Part shown: one piece after another, positions 25,094 through 35,132 of the stretch
How the letters are laid out: each line of letters begins with the position of its first letter
Numbering within the stretch: position 1 is the first letter of the stretch
Assembly: GCF_005503355.1 (NCBI RefSeq)
Contig: NZ_SCMK01000012.1
Location: 1-64,000 of the forward strand
Reading direction: 5' to 3'
DNA from: Sphingomonas sp. 1F27F7B
Lineage (GTDB): Bacteria; Pseudomonadota; Alphaproteobacteria; Sphingomonadales; Sphingomonadaceae
Length of the DNA stretch: 64,000 nt
Position numbers and translations under genes: made by a program
Notes under the pieces: generated by a model
Seen by the model: only the letters and a program-made list of their open reading frames with translations
The model's database searches: none
Told to the model about the DNA's origin: nothing

Positions 25094-26015
25094 CGGATCC
25101 CCTGGCCTGCCTTTGGTGGCGCTCATCGCAGGGCCGACCGCGAGCGGCAAGTCCGCGCTCGCGCTCGCGCTCGCGGAAAAGCATCGCGGCACCGTCATCA
25201 ACGCGGATTCGATGCAGGTCTATGCGGATCTGCGCGTGCTCACCGCCCGCCCCACCGTGCAGGAAGAAAAGCGCGCGCCGCACCGCCTGTTCGGCCATGT
25301 CGACGGGGCGGAGGCCTATTCCGCGGCGCGCTGGGCGGCCGAGGCGCGCGGCGCGATCGCCGAAGCGCATGCGGCGGGCCGCCTCCCCATCCTGGTCGGC
25401 GGCACCGGCATGTATCTGCGCACCCTGGTGGAGGGGATCGCGCCGGTGCCCGAGATCGATCCGGAGATCCGCGCCGCGGTGCGCGCCATGGCCGTCGCCG
25501 ACGCGCATGCCGAGCTCGCCCGGTGCGACCCGGAGACCGCGGCCCGGCTCAAGCCCGCCGATACTGCCCGGGTGTCGCGCGCGCTCGAAGTCGTCCGCTC
25601 CACCGGCAAGTCGCTCGGCGCATGGCAGGCGCAGCGTCACGGCGGCATCGGCGGCGAGGTCCGCATCGCCGCGACGATCCTCCTTCCCGACAGGACCTGG
25701 CTCGCCGACCGGATCGACCGGCGCTTCCGCCACATGGTCCAGGTGGCGCAGGGCGAAGTCGCGGCGCTGCTCGCCCGCACCGACGTGCCGCACGACGCCC
25801 CCGTGCTGCGCGCGATCGGCGTGCGCGAGATCGGCCTGGCGCTCCAGGGCGAAAGCAATTTCGAGGAAGCCCATTTCGCCGGCTCGCTCGCCACCCGCCA
25901 CTATGCCAAGCGCCAGTACACCTGGTTCCGCCGCCAGCCGCCGCCCGAATGGGAGCGCACGGATGAGACACAAACGAACAGACTCGTTGAACGATTCGAA
26001 ACAAAATTACTATAA
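25086..26015 (+). CDS. miaA: tRNA dimethylallyltransferase
   Basis: The ATG at 25086 gives 309 aa: [23 protein letters not shown] (P-loop), [61 protein letters not shown], and a C-terminal [15 protein letters not shown] block. MiaA adds the dimethylallyl group to A37 of tRNAs reading UNN codons. No ribosome-binding site is visible before the ATG, and a TATAAG box ends seven bases upstream, so the mRNA may be leaderless. Its 3' end contains the ilvB promoter. Confidence 0.95.
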   Translation: MNIGSPGLPLVALIAGPTASGKSALALALAEKHRGTVINADSMQVYADLRVLTARPTVQEEKRAPHRLFGHVDGAEAYSAARWAAEARGAIAEAHAAGRLPILVGGTGMYLRTLVEGIAPVPEIDPEIRAAVRAMAVADAHAELARCDPETAARLKPADTARVSRALEVVRSTGKSLGAWQAQRHGGIGGEVRIAATILLPDRTWLADRIDRRFRHMVQVAQGEVAALLARTDVPHDAPVLRAIGVREIGLALQGESNFEEAHFAGSLATRHYAKRQYTWFRRQPPPEWERTDETQTNRLVERFETKLL

Positions 26016-26016
26016 T
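25987..26016 (+). promoter_or_regulatory. Promoter of the ilvBHC genes inside the end of miaA
   Basis: TTGAAC (25987-25992) and a perfect TATAAT (26011-26016) are 18 bp apart. The start site would be near 26023, giving a leader of about 70 bases before ilvB that contains a small GTGCA-TCT-TGCAC hairpin. No leucine- or valine-rich leader peptide is seen, in contrast to leuA. Confidence 0.6.
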
Positions 26017-26095
26017 GCGGCTTGACGCGTAGTTTTCGTGCAGGTAGCAGCGCCCTTCGGCGGTGCATCTTGCACTGCAACCAACGGAGGCCGAT

Positions 26096-27844
26096 GTGAC
26101 CGAGAAGAGTGGAGCAGACATCCTGATCGAGACGCTGTGCGATCTCGGTGTGGAAGTCGTGTTCGGCTATCCCGGCGGCGCGGTGCTTCCGATCTACGAT
26201 GCCATCTTCAAGCAAGATCGCATCAAACATATTCTTGTCCGCCACGAACAGGCGGCGACCCATGCGGCCGAGGGCTATGCCCGCGCGACCGGCAAGCCTG
26301 GCGTTGTGCTCGTCACCTCGGGCCCGGGCGCGACCAACGCAGTCACCGGCATCACCGACGCGCTGATGGATTCGATTCCGATGGTCGTGATCACCGGCCA
26401 GGTCCCCACCGGGCTGATCGGCACCGATGCGTTCCAGGAGGCCGACACGGTCGGCATCACGCGCCACTGTTCGAAGCATAATTATCTGGTGAAGGACCCC
26501 GCCCGGCTCGAGCCGACGATCCGCGAGGCCTTTTACATCGCCACCTCGGGCCGGCCGGGCCCGGTGGTGATCGACATTCCCAAGGACGTCCAGGTCGCGA
26601 CTGCCAGGCGCGGCGAAAACGCCCCGATCTCGCACAAGACCTATCGCCCGCAGATCGAGCCCGATGCGGCGGCGATCGAGAAGGCGGTCGACATGCTGGC
26701 CGCGGCCGAGCGCCCGATCTTCTATACCGGCGGCGGGATTATAAACTCCGGTCCCGAAGCTGCGCGCCTGCTGCGCCAGCTCGCCGATATGACGGGCGCG
26801 CCGGTTACATCGACGCTGATGGGCCTCGGCGCCTTCCCCGCCTCGGACGACAAGTGGCTGGGAATGCTGGGGATGCACGGCACCTATGAAGCCAATCTGG
26901 CGATGAACCAGGCCGATCTGATCATTGCCCTGGGTGCCCGTTTCGACGACCGTGTGACCGGTCGTCTCGATGCCTTTTCGCCGAACAGTGCGAAGATCCA
27001 CGTCGACATAGACCGTTCGAGTATCAACAAGAACGTCCGCGTCGACCTGCCCATCGTGGCGGACGTCGGTTCGGCGCTCCGGGCGATGCTCGATACGTGG
27101 AACCTTCGCCAACATCCCCGTCCCGACCTGTCTGAATGGTGGAGCCGCATCCAGGGCTGGCGCCAGGTGGGCTGCCTCGACTTCCAGGAAAGCGATCCCC
27201 GGGTCATCATGCCCCAGCGCGCGATCCGCGCCCTGTGGGAAGCGACCAGGGACAAGGCCCCGATCATCACCACCGAAGTCGGCCAGCACCAGATGTGGGC
27301 GGCCCAGCACTTCCACTTCGACGATCCGAACAAGTGGCTGACCTCGGGCGGCCTGGGGACGATGGGCTATGGCCTGCCGGCCGCGATCGGCGCCCAGCTG
27401 GGCAATCCGGACGCGCTGGTGATCGACATCGCCGGCGAAGCCTCGATCCAGATGAACATCCAGGAGCTGGCCACGGCGACCCAATATCGCCTGCCGGTCA
27501 AGATCTTCATCCTGAACAACGAATATATGGGCATGGTCCGCCAGTGGCAGCAGCTGACCTATCAGTCGCGCTATTCGGAGAGCTACAGCGACGCGCTGCC
27601 CGATTTCGTAAAGCTGGCAGAGGCTTATGGCTGGAAGGGCATCCGCATCGAGACGCGCGACCAGCTCGACCCCGGCATCGCCGAGATGCTCGCGCATGAC
27701 GGGCCGGTGCTGGTGGATTGCAGGGTGGCCAAGCTCGCCAACTGCTTCCCGATGATCCCGTCGGGCGCCGCCCATACCGAAATGCTGCTCCAATCGGCCG
27801 AAGTCTCGGGCGAGATGGACGACGAAGCCAAGGCGCTGGTCTGA
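26096..27844 (+). CDS. ilvB: Acetolactate synthase, large subunit
   Basis: The GTG at 26096 with GGAGG five bases upstream yields 582 aa. Thiamine-diphosphate enzyme features are clear: FGYPGGAVLPIYDA, catalytic Glu51 in RHEQAATHAAEG, GARFDDRVTG, and ILNNEYMGMVRQWQQ. In the cofactor motif the usual metal-binding GD reads GE448 (IAGEASIQMN), a conservative but notable change. It condenses pyruvate with pyruvate or 2-oxobutyrate at the start of valine, leucine and isoleucine synthesis. ilvH follows after four bases. Confidence 0.95.
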   Translation: MTEKSGADILIETLCDLGVEVVFGYPGGAVLPIYDAIFKQDRIKHILVRHEQAATHAAEGYARATGKPGVVLVTSGPGATNAVTGITDALMDSIPMVVITGQVPTGLIGTDAFQEADTVGITRHCSKHNYLVKDPARLEPTIREAFYIATSGRPGPVVIDIPKDVQVATARRGENAPISHKTYRPQIEPDAAAIEKAVDMLAAAERPIFYTGGGIINSGPEAARLLRQLADMTGAPVTSTLMGLGAFPASDDKWLGMLGMHGTYEANLAMNQADLIIALGARFDDRVTGRLDAFSPNSAKIHVDIDRSSINKNVRVDLPIVADVGSALRAMLDTWNLRQHPRPDLSEWWSRIQGWRQVGCLDFQESDPRVIMPQRAIRALWEATRDKAPIITTEVGQHQMWAAQHFHFDDPNKWLTSGGLGTMGYGLPAAIGAQLGNPDALVIDIAGEASIQMNIQELATATQYRLPVKIFILNNEYMGMVRQWQQLTYQSRYSESYSDALPDFVKLAEAYGWKGIRIETRDQLDPGIAEMLAHDGPVLVDCRVAKLANCFPMIPSGAAHTEMLLQSAEVSGEMDDEAKALV

Positions 27845-27848
27845 CCCC

Positions 27849-28364
27849 ATGCACATCAAGGAAGAAGCAGTCGAGCGGCACACGCTCGCCGTCATCGTCG
27901 ACAACGAGCCGGGCATCCTTGCCCGGATCGCCGGCCTGTTCACTGCGCGCGGCTACAACATCTCGTCGCTCACTGTGTCCGAGATCAGCGACGACGACCT
28001 GATCAGCCGGATCACCATCGTCACCGAGGCCTCGGCCCCGGTGATGGAACAGATCATCGCCCAGCTCGAGCGGCTGGTGCCGGTGCACAAGGTGACCGAC
28101 CTCACGGCCTTCGGCCCGCATGTCGAGCGCGAGCTGGCGCTGGTGAAGGTGGCGGGCACCGGCGAGCACCGGATCGAGGCCCTGCGCCTCGCCGAAGTGT
28201 ACCGCGCCCGTGTGGTCGACGCGACCACTTCGAGCTTCGTCTTCGAAGTGACGGGCGGATCGGAGAAGCTGGACAAGTTCGTCGAGCTGATGCGCGATCT
28301 TGGCCTGGTCGAGGTGGCCCGCACCGGCATCGTCGCGATCGCGAGAGGGGCCGAGGCGGCCTGA
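27849..28364 (+). CDS. ilvH: Acetolactate synthase, regulatory small subunit
   Basis: The 171-aa protein has the N-terminal ACT domain (RHTLAVIVDNEPGILARIAGLFTARGYNISSLTVS) and the C-terminal small-subunit domain (ELALVKVAGTGEHRIEALRLAEVYRARVVDATTSSFVFEVTG). It binds valine and activates and controls IlvB. It starts four bases after ilvB, so the two are one operon. Confidence 0.96.
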   Translation: MHIKEEAVERHTLAVIVDNEPGILARIAGLFTARGYNISSLTVSEISDDDLISRITIVTEASAPVMEQIIAQLERLVPVHKVTDLTAFGPHVERELALVKVAGTGEHRIEALRLAEVYRARVVDATTSSFVFEVTGGSEKLDKFVELMRDLGLVEVARTGIVAIARGAEAA

Positions 28365-28375
28365 GTTTTTCATTC

Positions 28376-29499
<1,124 letters not shown>

Positions 29500-29512
29500 G
29501 GAGAGGGCGTGC

Positions 29513-29542
29513 GGCGCCGGGCCTCAATAGGGGCCCGGCGCC
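29513..29542. terminator. Perfect hairpin between ilvC and the convergent VOC gene
   Basis: GGCGCCGGGCC and GGCCCGGCGCC form a perfect 11-bp stem around an 8-base loop, 13 bases after the ilvC stop. The 3' arm and loop include the last codons of the convergent VOC gene. No U-run follows, so termination would rely on the strong stem or on Rho. Confidence 0.5.
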
Positions 29543-29913
29543 AGCCGCTGCGACAGCCACCAGATATTGCCCGCGGGATCGCGAAGCCCGCCCTGCCGGT
29601 CGCCATAGACCCGGTCGCCCACTTCGCTTTCCATCGCCCCGCCCGCCGCCACGCCGCGCGCCATCGCCGCGTCCGCATCCTCGACATAGAGATAATAGGT
29701 GCCGCGGGTCGGCTCGCGCCCCTCGCCCACCTCGCTCACCATGATGATGGTGTCGCCGAAACGCAGCTGGGCATTGCGGACCACGCCGTCGGGCGTCTGG
29801 TGCACGCCGACGATCTCGCCGCCCAGGCCCCGCACCAAAAAGTCGAGATAGGCCCGCGCCCCATCAACGAAGAGATAGGGAAACAGCGTGGTGAAGCCGG
29901 GTGGGACGTGCAT
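29524..29913 (-). CDS. VOC-superfamily (PhnB/glyoxalase-like) protein
   Basis: GGAGGAAAGG directly before the ATG at 29913 fixes the start and gives 129 aa. The fold pattern is VOC: TTLFPYLFVDGARAYLDFLVRGLGGEIV, then RFGDTIIMVSEVGEG, TYYLYVEDADAAMARGVAAGG, and the closing GDRQGGLRDPAGNIWWLSQR, as in PhnB-like proteins. These dimers often bind a metal and small molecules; the reaction is unknown. The gene is isolated. Confidence 0.85.
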   Translation of the reverse strand: MHVPPGFTTLFPYLFVDGARAYLDFLVRGLGGEIVGVHQTPDGVVRNAQLRFGDTIIMVSEVGEGREPTRGTYYLYVEDADAAMARGVAAGGAMESEVGDRVYGDRQGGLRDPAGNIWWLSQRLAPGPY

Positions 29914-29993
29914 CCTTTCCTCCTTCGGGACGGTTCCCGGCGCTCGATATCGAACTATAAGCATCGTCAACGTAGCGAGAAAAGGGGGCTGAC

Positions 29994-30596
29994 TTGAACG
30001 AGACGGACGAAGGCCGGGGCGGCGTCAATCGCGTGGAAGCCTTTTCCGACGGCGTGATCGCGATCATCATCACGATCATGGTGCTCGAGATGAAGGCGCC
30101 CGAGGAGCACGGCCTCGCGCATCTCTGGGCGCTCTGGCCGGTCTTCACCGCCTATGTGCTCAGCTATGCCTATGTCGCGATCTATTGGGTGAACCACCAT
30201 CGGCTGTTCGCCCATGCCTCGCGGATCACCAACGATCTGCTCTGGGCCAACATCGCCCTGCTCTTCACCTTGTCGCTGGTGCCCTTCGCCACTGCCTATC
30301 TGGGCGAGCAGCATTTCAGCCATGACGCGACCCTGGTCTATATGTGCGTGATGATGCTGCCGAGCTTCGCCTATGTGTGGCTCCAGTCGGTCATCCGCCG
30401 GACCGGCCGCCAGGACGAGGCCGCCCAGGCCTATCACCACCGCACCCTGCGCAAGGGGGCGGTCGCCTCGGCCATCTATCTCAGCGGCATCGCTCTCACC
30501 TTCGCCTCCCCCTGGGCCGGCCTCGCCTGCGCCGCGGTGGTGGCGGTGCTGTGGTTCCTGCCCAAAAGCCCGGTCGACGCGCTGTTCGGGGAGTGA
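29994..30596 (+). CDS. TMEM175-type (DUF1211) potassium channel-like protein
   Basis: A TTG start behind AAAAGGGGG gives 200 aa. The first membrane helix holds the family hallmark RVEAFSDGVIAIIIT, whose FSD segment lines the pore of bacterial TMEM175. Five more hydrophobic segments follow (LWPVFTAYVLSYAYVAIYW, LLWANIALLFTLSLVPFATAY, ATLVYMCVMMLPSFAYVW, AVASAIYLSGIALTF, LACAAVVAVLWFL). Six helices are normal for the family, which forms tetramers of low-selectivity potassium channels. Regulation is not visible. Confidence 0.88.
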   Translation: MNETDEGRGGVNRVEAFSDGVIAIIITIMVLEMKAPEEHGLAHLWALWPVFTAYVLSYAYVAIYWVNHHRLFAHASRITNDLLWANIALLFTLSLVPFATAYLGEQHFSHDATLVYMCVMMLPSFAYVWLQSVIRRTGRQDEAAQAYHHRTLRKGAVASAIYLSGIALTFASPWAGLACAAVVAVLWFLPKSPVDALFGE

Positions 30597-30714
30597 AGCG
30601 CCGCCGGGACGGCCGGCATCGCCCCCTTCCGGCGACGGACAGGTGCACCCGAAGGCAAGGCTTCACCCGCACGCGCGCTTCCGGCTAAGGGTCCCGCCTA
30701 TTTCGGGGGATTTC

Positions 30715-31509
30715 ATGACGGAACCAACACGCCGACGCCGCGCTGCGCCTTCAGCGAAGCGGCAGGACGACATCGAAACGGATCCCGCCCCCGACGCCGC
30801 GCCCGCACGGCCCGAAGGCATTCGGCTGGGCAAGCGGCTGACCGAATATTTCTCCGTCGTGACAGCCGCTTCCTTCGCGCTCTCGATCCTCGCGAACCAG
30901 GCGGTCTTTGATCGCTGGGGCCTGAATTTCCTCCAGCTCGCGACATTCGCCGATGTCGCGATGTCGGGCCTGTCGCTTCTGTTCTTCACCATTCCTCTCG
31001 CCATCGCGTTCCTCGCCGCATGGTTCGTCGGCGGCTTCCGGGGGCGGCTGCGCTGGCTGCGGCGCATCGCGCTAGGCCTTGCCGGCTTCGTGTTCGTCCT
31101 CGGCATCTGGGGCCTGTCACGGGCCCAGGCCGACCCGGGCGCGGCAGCGGCGGCGTCGACGGGCGGCGTCGTGGTTGTGGGCTTGCTCAGCCAGGCCGCG
31201 CTGCGCGTTCGACGGCACCGGACTTTCCGTGCGGGAATCACCGCTGCGGCAACGCTCGTTCTCGCAGCGTTCACGCTCTTCCAGACCATTGCCTACACCG
31301 TGCAGAAATACCAGGTCGGCGGCTATTCCGGGACGGCCCCGCTCTATCGCATGTCCGCCATACCGGACTGCGCCGGGCGCGCCCTCTGGACGGGCGAACG
31401 GGCCGTCGTGCTCGATTGCGATCGCAAGGGCGATCCGCGGGATATTCGAGTGATCTTCGGACAGGATAGCAGCGCGTACAGCCCGGTCAGGCCGCACGCC
31501 GCCCAGTGA
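30715..31509 (+). CDS. Polytopic membrane protein of unknown function (264 aa)
   Basis: An ATG after CGGGGGATTTC opens the frame. The first 40 residues are disordered and basic then acidic (RRRRAAPSAKRQDDIETDPAPDA), followed by about five hydrophobic segments between residues 45 and 195 (VVTAASFALSILANQAVF; SGLSLLFFTIPLAIAFLAAWF; IALGLAGFVFVLGIWGLS; AAATLVLAAFTLFQTIAY) and a soluble C-terminal domain with two cysteines (IPDCAGRALW, VVLDCDRKG) that are probably extracytoplasmic. No family recognised. Confidence 0.65.
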   Translation: MTEPTRRRRAAPSAKRQDDIETDPAPDAAPARPEGIRLGKRLTEYFSVVTAASFALSILANQAVFDRWGLNFLQLATFADVAMSGLSLLFFTIPLAIAFLAAWFVGGFRGRLRWLRRIALGLAGFVFVLGIWGLSRAQADPGAAAAASTGGVVVVGLLSQAALRVRRHRTFRAGITAAATLVLAAFTLFQTIAYTVQKYQVGGYSGTAPLYRMSAIPDCAGRALWTGERAVVLDCDRKGDPRDIRVIFGQDSSAYSPVRPHAAQ

Positions 31510-31551
31510 GGGAAGCACCACCCCGGGCGCTCACGCGGTCCGCATGCGAAA

Positions 31552-31579
31552 AGGGCGCCCCGGTCTCCCGGAGCGCCCT
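31552..31579 (-). terminator. Rho-independent terminator of the TonB-dependent receptor
   Basis: In the leftward transcript AGGGCGCTCCGG and CCGGGGCGCCCT pair with one bulge around a short loop and are followed by TTTTCGC, 24 bases after the receptor stop. The A-run on the other side makes it a weaker terminator for the rightward membrane-protein gene as well. Confidence 0.75.
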
Positions 31580-31602
31580 AATCCCTGGTCGATGGCCCGA
31601 CC

Positions 31603-34290
31603 TTAGAAGCCGAAGCGCAGCCGCGCGCCATAGAAGCGCGGATAGCCCGGATAGCCGTTATAGTTGCCGGTTTGCTCCGGCACCGCGAAGCCCGAGATGA
31701 AGTAGAAAGTGTTGGTCAGGTTCTCGACGAACACTTCGCCGCGGATCTTCCCGTCGTTCGACTGCAGGCCGATCGAGCCGTTGATCAGCCCATAGCCCTC
31801 GTTGCGGATCGCCGTGTGACCGGTCACCGGATCGGGGTTGCTCGACGGGATGTCGACTTCGCTGTTGTAGCGGGCATCCATATGGATGAGCCCCTTGAGT
31901 CCGCTCGTGATCTGCGGTTCCCAGGTCACCGAGCCGGTCACCGTGTGCTTCGGCTGGTTCTGGAACTGGCGGCCTTCCTGGCCCTGCAGCGGCGTGCCCG
32001 TGAAGTTGTTCGACTTGGAATATTGGGCGTCGATATAGCTGTAGCCCAGCTGGAAGGTCAGGTTCTTGGACGGCCGGATCGTCGATTCGATCTCGACGCC
32101 CTTCGAGACGCTCTTGGGCACGTTCTGGACGACGAAGTTGTTGCCCGAGAACACCAGCGACTGCAGGTTGTAGAAGTTCATGTAGAAGGCGGCGATGTTC
32201 AGCGAGAAGGCGCGGTTCGGGCTGAACTTGGTGCCGATTTCGAAGGCGTCGTTGGTTTCCGCCCCGAAGCGCAGGTCGCGGCCCTGCGGACCGTTGCCGC
32301 CGAGCAGCACCGAGTCGAAGGTCGCCTGATCGAGGTTGTAGCCGCCCGACTTGTAGCCGTGATCGTAGCTTCCGTAGATCAGCAGCTTGTGCGAGAGCTT
32401 GTAGGCCAGCTTCACGGTGCCGGTGATCTTGTCGTCGGTGAAGCTGTCGGTGTAGTTGCCGTTGAACTCGGTGTTCACCGCCGGATTGCAGCTCAGCAGA
32501 TACAGGTTGTTGAAGATGCCGAGCTGCTTGAGCAGGCTGGCATAGGCCGTCGCCGCCGGATTGCCCGCCCGCACCTGGTTGAAGAAGGTGCAACTGCCGG
32601 TGTTGTTGTTGATCGACGCGTTCATCGCCTTGCGCTCATGGTTCCAGCGCGCGCCGAGCGTCAGCGAGAAATTGTCGCTGATGTTGATGATGTTGTGGGT
32701 GAACAGCGCGAAGGCATCGGTCTTCACGCCGAACTGGTCGTTGTTGTTGCCCTGGCCGGCGGAGGCGCCCGGCAGCGGCGAAGCGGCCAGCGCGGCGAGG
32801 CCGGGGATCGGCGTCGACGGGAAGCCCGGGATCACGCAGAGGCTGCCCGGCGCCGTGCCCGCCTGGGCCCGGAAACAGCCGACCAGCGGCGCGAGCGTGG
32901 CGCCATAGACCGCCTGGAGCGCCGGCAACGAGTTGGGCACCGCCGGATTGAGGAACACCGCGCCCGGCGTCGGCACCGTCGGCCCAAGCGAGCCGTAGAA
33001 CTGCACCTTGCCGCCGAAGGACGGGCCGGCGAGCGCGTTGAACACCGAGTCGACATACAGATTGGCGTCGTTGCCCACGCGCACCGTGTCGGTAAGGTCG
33101 TTCTGCTCGTGCAGGTAGAAGCCGCCGACGAGCCAGTCGAGCACGCCGCCAAAGGCCGAACCCTGGAAGCGGACTTCCTGGGTGAAGTCCTTCAGCCGGG
33201 TCTTGTAGCCGTCGCGATAGGCACGATCGATGCCCGAGAAGTCGATGTCCTGGCTGCGCAGCGCGCGCCAGTCGCGATAGGCAGTGATCGAAGTCAGCTT
33301 GACGTCGCCCAGATCCCAGTTGAGCTCGCCCGAAAGACCCCAGTCCTTCACCTTCTCGCCATAGTTGCGATTGGGCGACGCGGCCTGGATACGGTCGCTG
33401 GGCGCGCCGGTGTAGATGCCGACCCGGCCCTGCGCCGCGGCGATGCCGTTGATCACCTGGGCGATGCCGCCGCGCACGACCGAAACGGTGGCGCAGCAGA
33501 CTTCGTTGGTCTCGTAATAGTCGCCGATCAGGCGGAAGGTCACGTCGCCCTTGTCGAGCAGGGCCTGGCCGCGCAGCGCCCAGCGATCGATATCGTTGAA
33601 GCGGCGGTCGCTATTGGCGTCCTTGATATAGCCGTCGCGCTTGCGATAGCTCCCGTCGAGGCGCAGGGCGAGGCCGTCGCTCACCGGGCCGGTGATCGCG
33701 CCCTTGACGCCATAGGCATTGTAGTTGCCATAGGTGCCCTCGACATAGCCATGGGTCTCGAACTGCGGCATCGCGGTGTAGATGCTGAGCGCGCCGGCCG
33801 AGGTGTTGCGGCCGAACAGCGTGCCCTGCGGGCCGCGCAGCACTTCGACACGCTCCAGCTCGGGCAGCTCGGAGATGGCGACGCCGGCGCGGGCGCGGAA
33901 CACGCCGTCGATGAACACGCCGACCGCCGGCTCGAAGCCCGGATTGTCGCCGCCGGTGGTGATGCCGCGCAGATAGATGGTGGTGCCGGTCGCAGAGGAC
34001 TGGCCGGTCGAGCTCTGGATCGACGGCGCGAGCTGCTCGAGATCGCGGATATTGTCGACGCCCGCATTCTGCAGCTCGGCGGCACCGATGGCGGTGATCG
34101 CGATCGGCACGTCCTGCACGGTCTCGTTGCGGCGGGTCGCCGTCACGACGATCTCGTTGGCCGAGGTATATTCCTGGCTGTCGTCCGCGGCGGGCGCCGT
34201 CGTGGTCTGCTGCTGGGCAAAGGCGGGCGTCGCGAAGAACAGCGTGAGCGCAGTCGCCGCGAGCAGGTCGAGCTTCTTCATCGGGTGCAT
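31603..34290 (-). CDS. TonB-dependent outer-membrane receptor
   Basis: An 895-aa protein with signal peptide MHPMKKLDLLAATALTLFFATPAFAQ behind AAGGAGG, an N-terminal TonB-box-like EIVVTATRRNETVQDVPIAI, a plug domain through about residue 165 (LRGITTGGDNPGFEPAVGVFIDGVFRAR, RVEVLRGPQGTLFGRNTSAGAL) and a 22-strand barrel ending RFYGARLRFGF with the required terminal aromatic. An extracellular loop with two cysteines is visible near residue 465. The substrate is unknown; sphingomonads use such receptors for sugars, siderophores and aromatic compounds. No transport partner gene is adjacent, and it is divergent from folE. Confidence 0.95.
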   Translation of the reverse strand: MHPMKKLDLLAATALTLFFATPAFAQQQTTTAPAADDSQEYTSANEIVVTATRRNETVQDVPIAITAIGAAELQNAGVDNIRDLEQLAPSIQSSTGQSSATGTTIYLRGITTGGDNPGFEPAVGVFIDGVFRARAGVAISELPELERVEVLRGPQGTLFGRNTSAGALSIYTAMPQFETHGYVEGTYGNYNAYGVKGAITGPVSDGLALRLDGSYRKRDGYIKDANSDRRFNDIDRWALRGQALLDKGDVTFRLIGDYYETNEVCCATVSVVRGGIAQVINGIAAAQGRVGIYTGAPSDRIQAASPNRNYGEKVKDWGLSGELNWDLGDVKLTSITAYRDWRALRSQDIDFSGIDRAYRDGYKTRLKDFTQEVRFQGSAFGGVLDWLVGGFYLHEQNDLTDTVRVGNDANLYVDSVFNALAGPSFGGKVQFYGSLGPTVPTPGAVFLNPAVPNSLPALQAVYGATLAPLVGCFRAQAGTAPGSLCVIPGFPSTPIPGLAALAASPLPGASAGQGNNNDQFGVKTDAFALFTHNIINISDNFSLTLGARWNHERKAMNASINNNTGSCTFFNQVRAGNPAATAYASLLKQLGIFNNLYLLSCNPAVNTEFNGNYTDSFTDDKITGTVKLAYKLSHKLLIYGSYDHGYKSGGYNLDQATFDSVLLGGNGPQGRDLRFGAETNDAFEIGTKFSPNRAFSLNIAAFYMNFYNLQSLVFSGNNFVVQNVPKSVSKGVEIESTIRPSKNLTFQLGYSYIDAQYSKSNNFTGTPLQGQEGRQFQNQPKHTVTGSVTWEPQITSGLKGLIHMDARYNSEVDIPSSNPDPVTGHTAIRNEGYGLINGSIGLQSNDGKIRGEVFVENLTNTFYFISGFAVPEQTGNYNGYPGYPRFYGARLRFGF

Positions 34291-34511
34291 CCCCCTCCTT
34301 GGGCGCCGGCCGGCTGCTACCGGTCACGGCGTTGCTTTTATCGCGAACGAAACTAACGCTGCATTTTTCAGCCCGTCAACGGGGATAAGGGCCGGAACTC
34401 CGCAGTTTCCTGCCGTTTTTCTCGATGAGATACAGTTGAGCCACACCCGGTTTCTGCAAGAACGGCAGATGCCGTAGCGTAAAGCCCGAAAGTCGCGAGG
34501 AAGAGAAGAAA

Positions 34512-35132
34512 ATGGTGCATGATCACGAGGGCCCCGAAGATGGCGACATCGTTGCGCCATCGGCGAAAATTCCGGTCCCCGCCGAAGTTTCGGACGCGAT
34601 CCGCACGCTGATCCGCTGGGCCGGCGACGATCCCGCGCGCGAGGGACTGCTCGACACGCCGCAACGCGTCGCCCGCGCCTGGAAGGAATATTGCCAGGGC
34701 TATGGCGAGGATCCCGCGCATCACCTGGGCCGCGTGTTCGAGGAAGTGGGCGGCTATGACGACATCGTCCTGTTGAACGGTATTCCGTTCCAGTCGCACT
34801 GCGAGCATCACATGGCCCCGATCACCGGCAAGGCGTCGATCGCCTACCTCCCCAAGGACCGGGTCGTCGGCATCTCGAAGCTCGCGCGCGTGCTGCACGG
34901 CTTCGCCAGCCGGCTCCAGGTGCAGGAAAGGCTCACCGCGCAAGTCGCGGACTGCATCTGGGAGCGCCTGCGGCCCCAGGGCGTGGCGGTGGTGATCGAG
35001 GCGACGCATGGCTGCATGACCGCGCGCGGCGTTCGCACGCCGGGTGTCGGCATGGTCACCAGCCGGATGATGGGCGTGTTCCGCGACGACGAGCGCAGCC
35101 GCCAGGAAGTGCTCAAGCTGATGGGCTATTGA
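34512..35132 (+). CDS. folE: GTP cyclohydrolase I
   Basis: The 206-aa enzyme has the FolE core: DTPQRVARAWKEYCQGY, zinc ligands in FQSHCEHHMAPITGKASIAYLP, VVGISKLARVLHGFASRLQVQERLTAQVAD and EATHGCMTARGVRTPG. It converts GTP to dihydroneopterin triphosphate. AGGAAGAGAAG precedes the ATG. Its stop overlaps the start of the reductase gene (TGATG), so the three pterin genes form an operon. Confidence 0.96.
   Translation: MVHDHEGPEDGDIVAPSAKIPVPAEVSDAIRTLIRWAGDDPAREGLLDTPQRVARAWKEYCQGYGEDPAHHLGRVFEEVGGYDDIVLLNGIPFQSHCEHHMAPITGKASIAYLPKDRVVGISKLARVLHGFASRLQVQERLTAQVADCIWERLRPQGVAVVIEATHGCMTARGVRTPGVGMVTSRMMGVFRDDERSRQEVLKLMGY

Noticed and set aside
25915..26025. A short basic peptide overlapping the end of miaA ([12 protein letters not shown]...)
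   Set aside because: It is a different frame of the miaA 3' end and the ilvB promoter, without its own translation signal.
26017..26095. An attenuation leader peptide before ilvB
   Set aside because: No start codon with a ribosome-binding site and no run of branched-chain codons was found in the 70-base leader; only a 5-bp hairpin.
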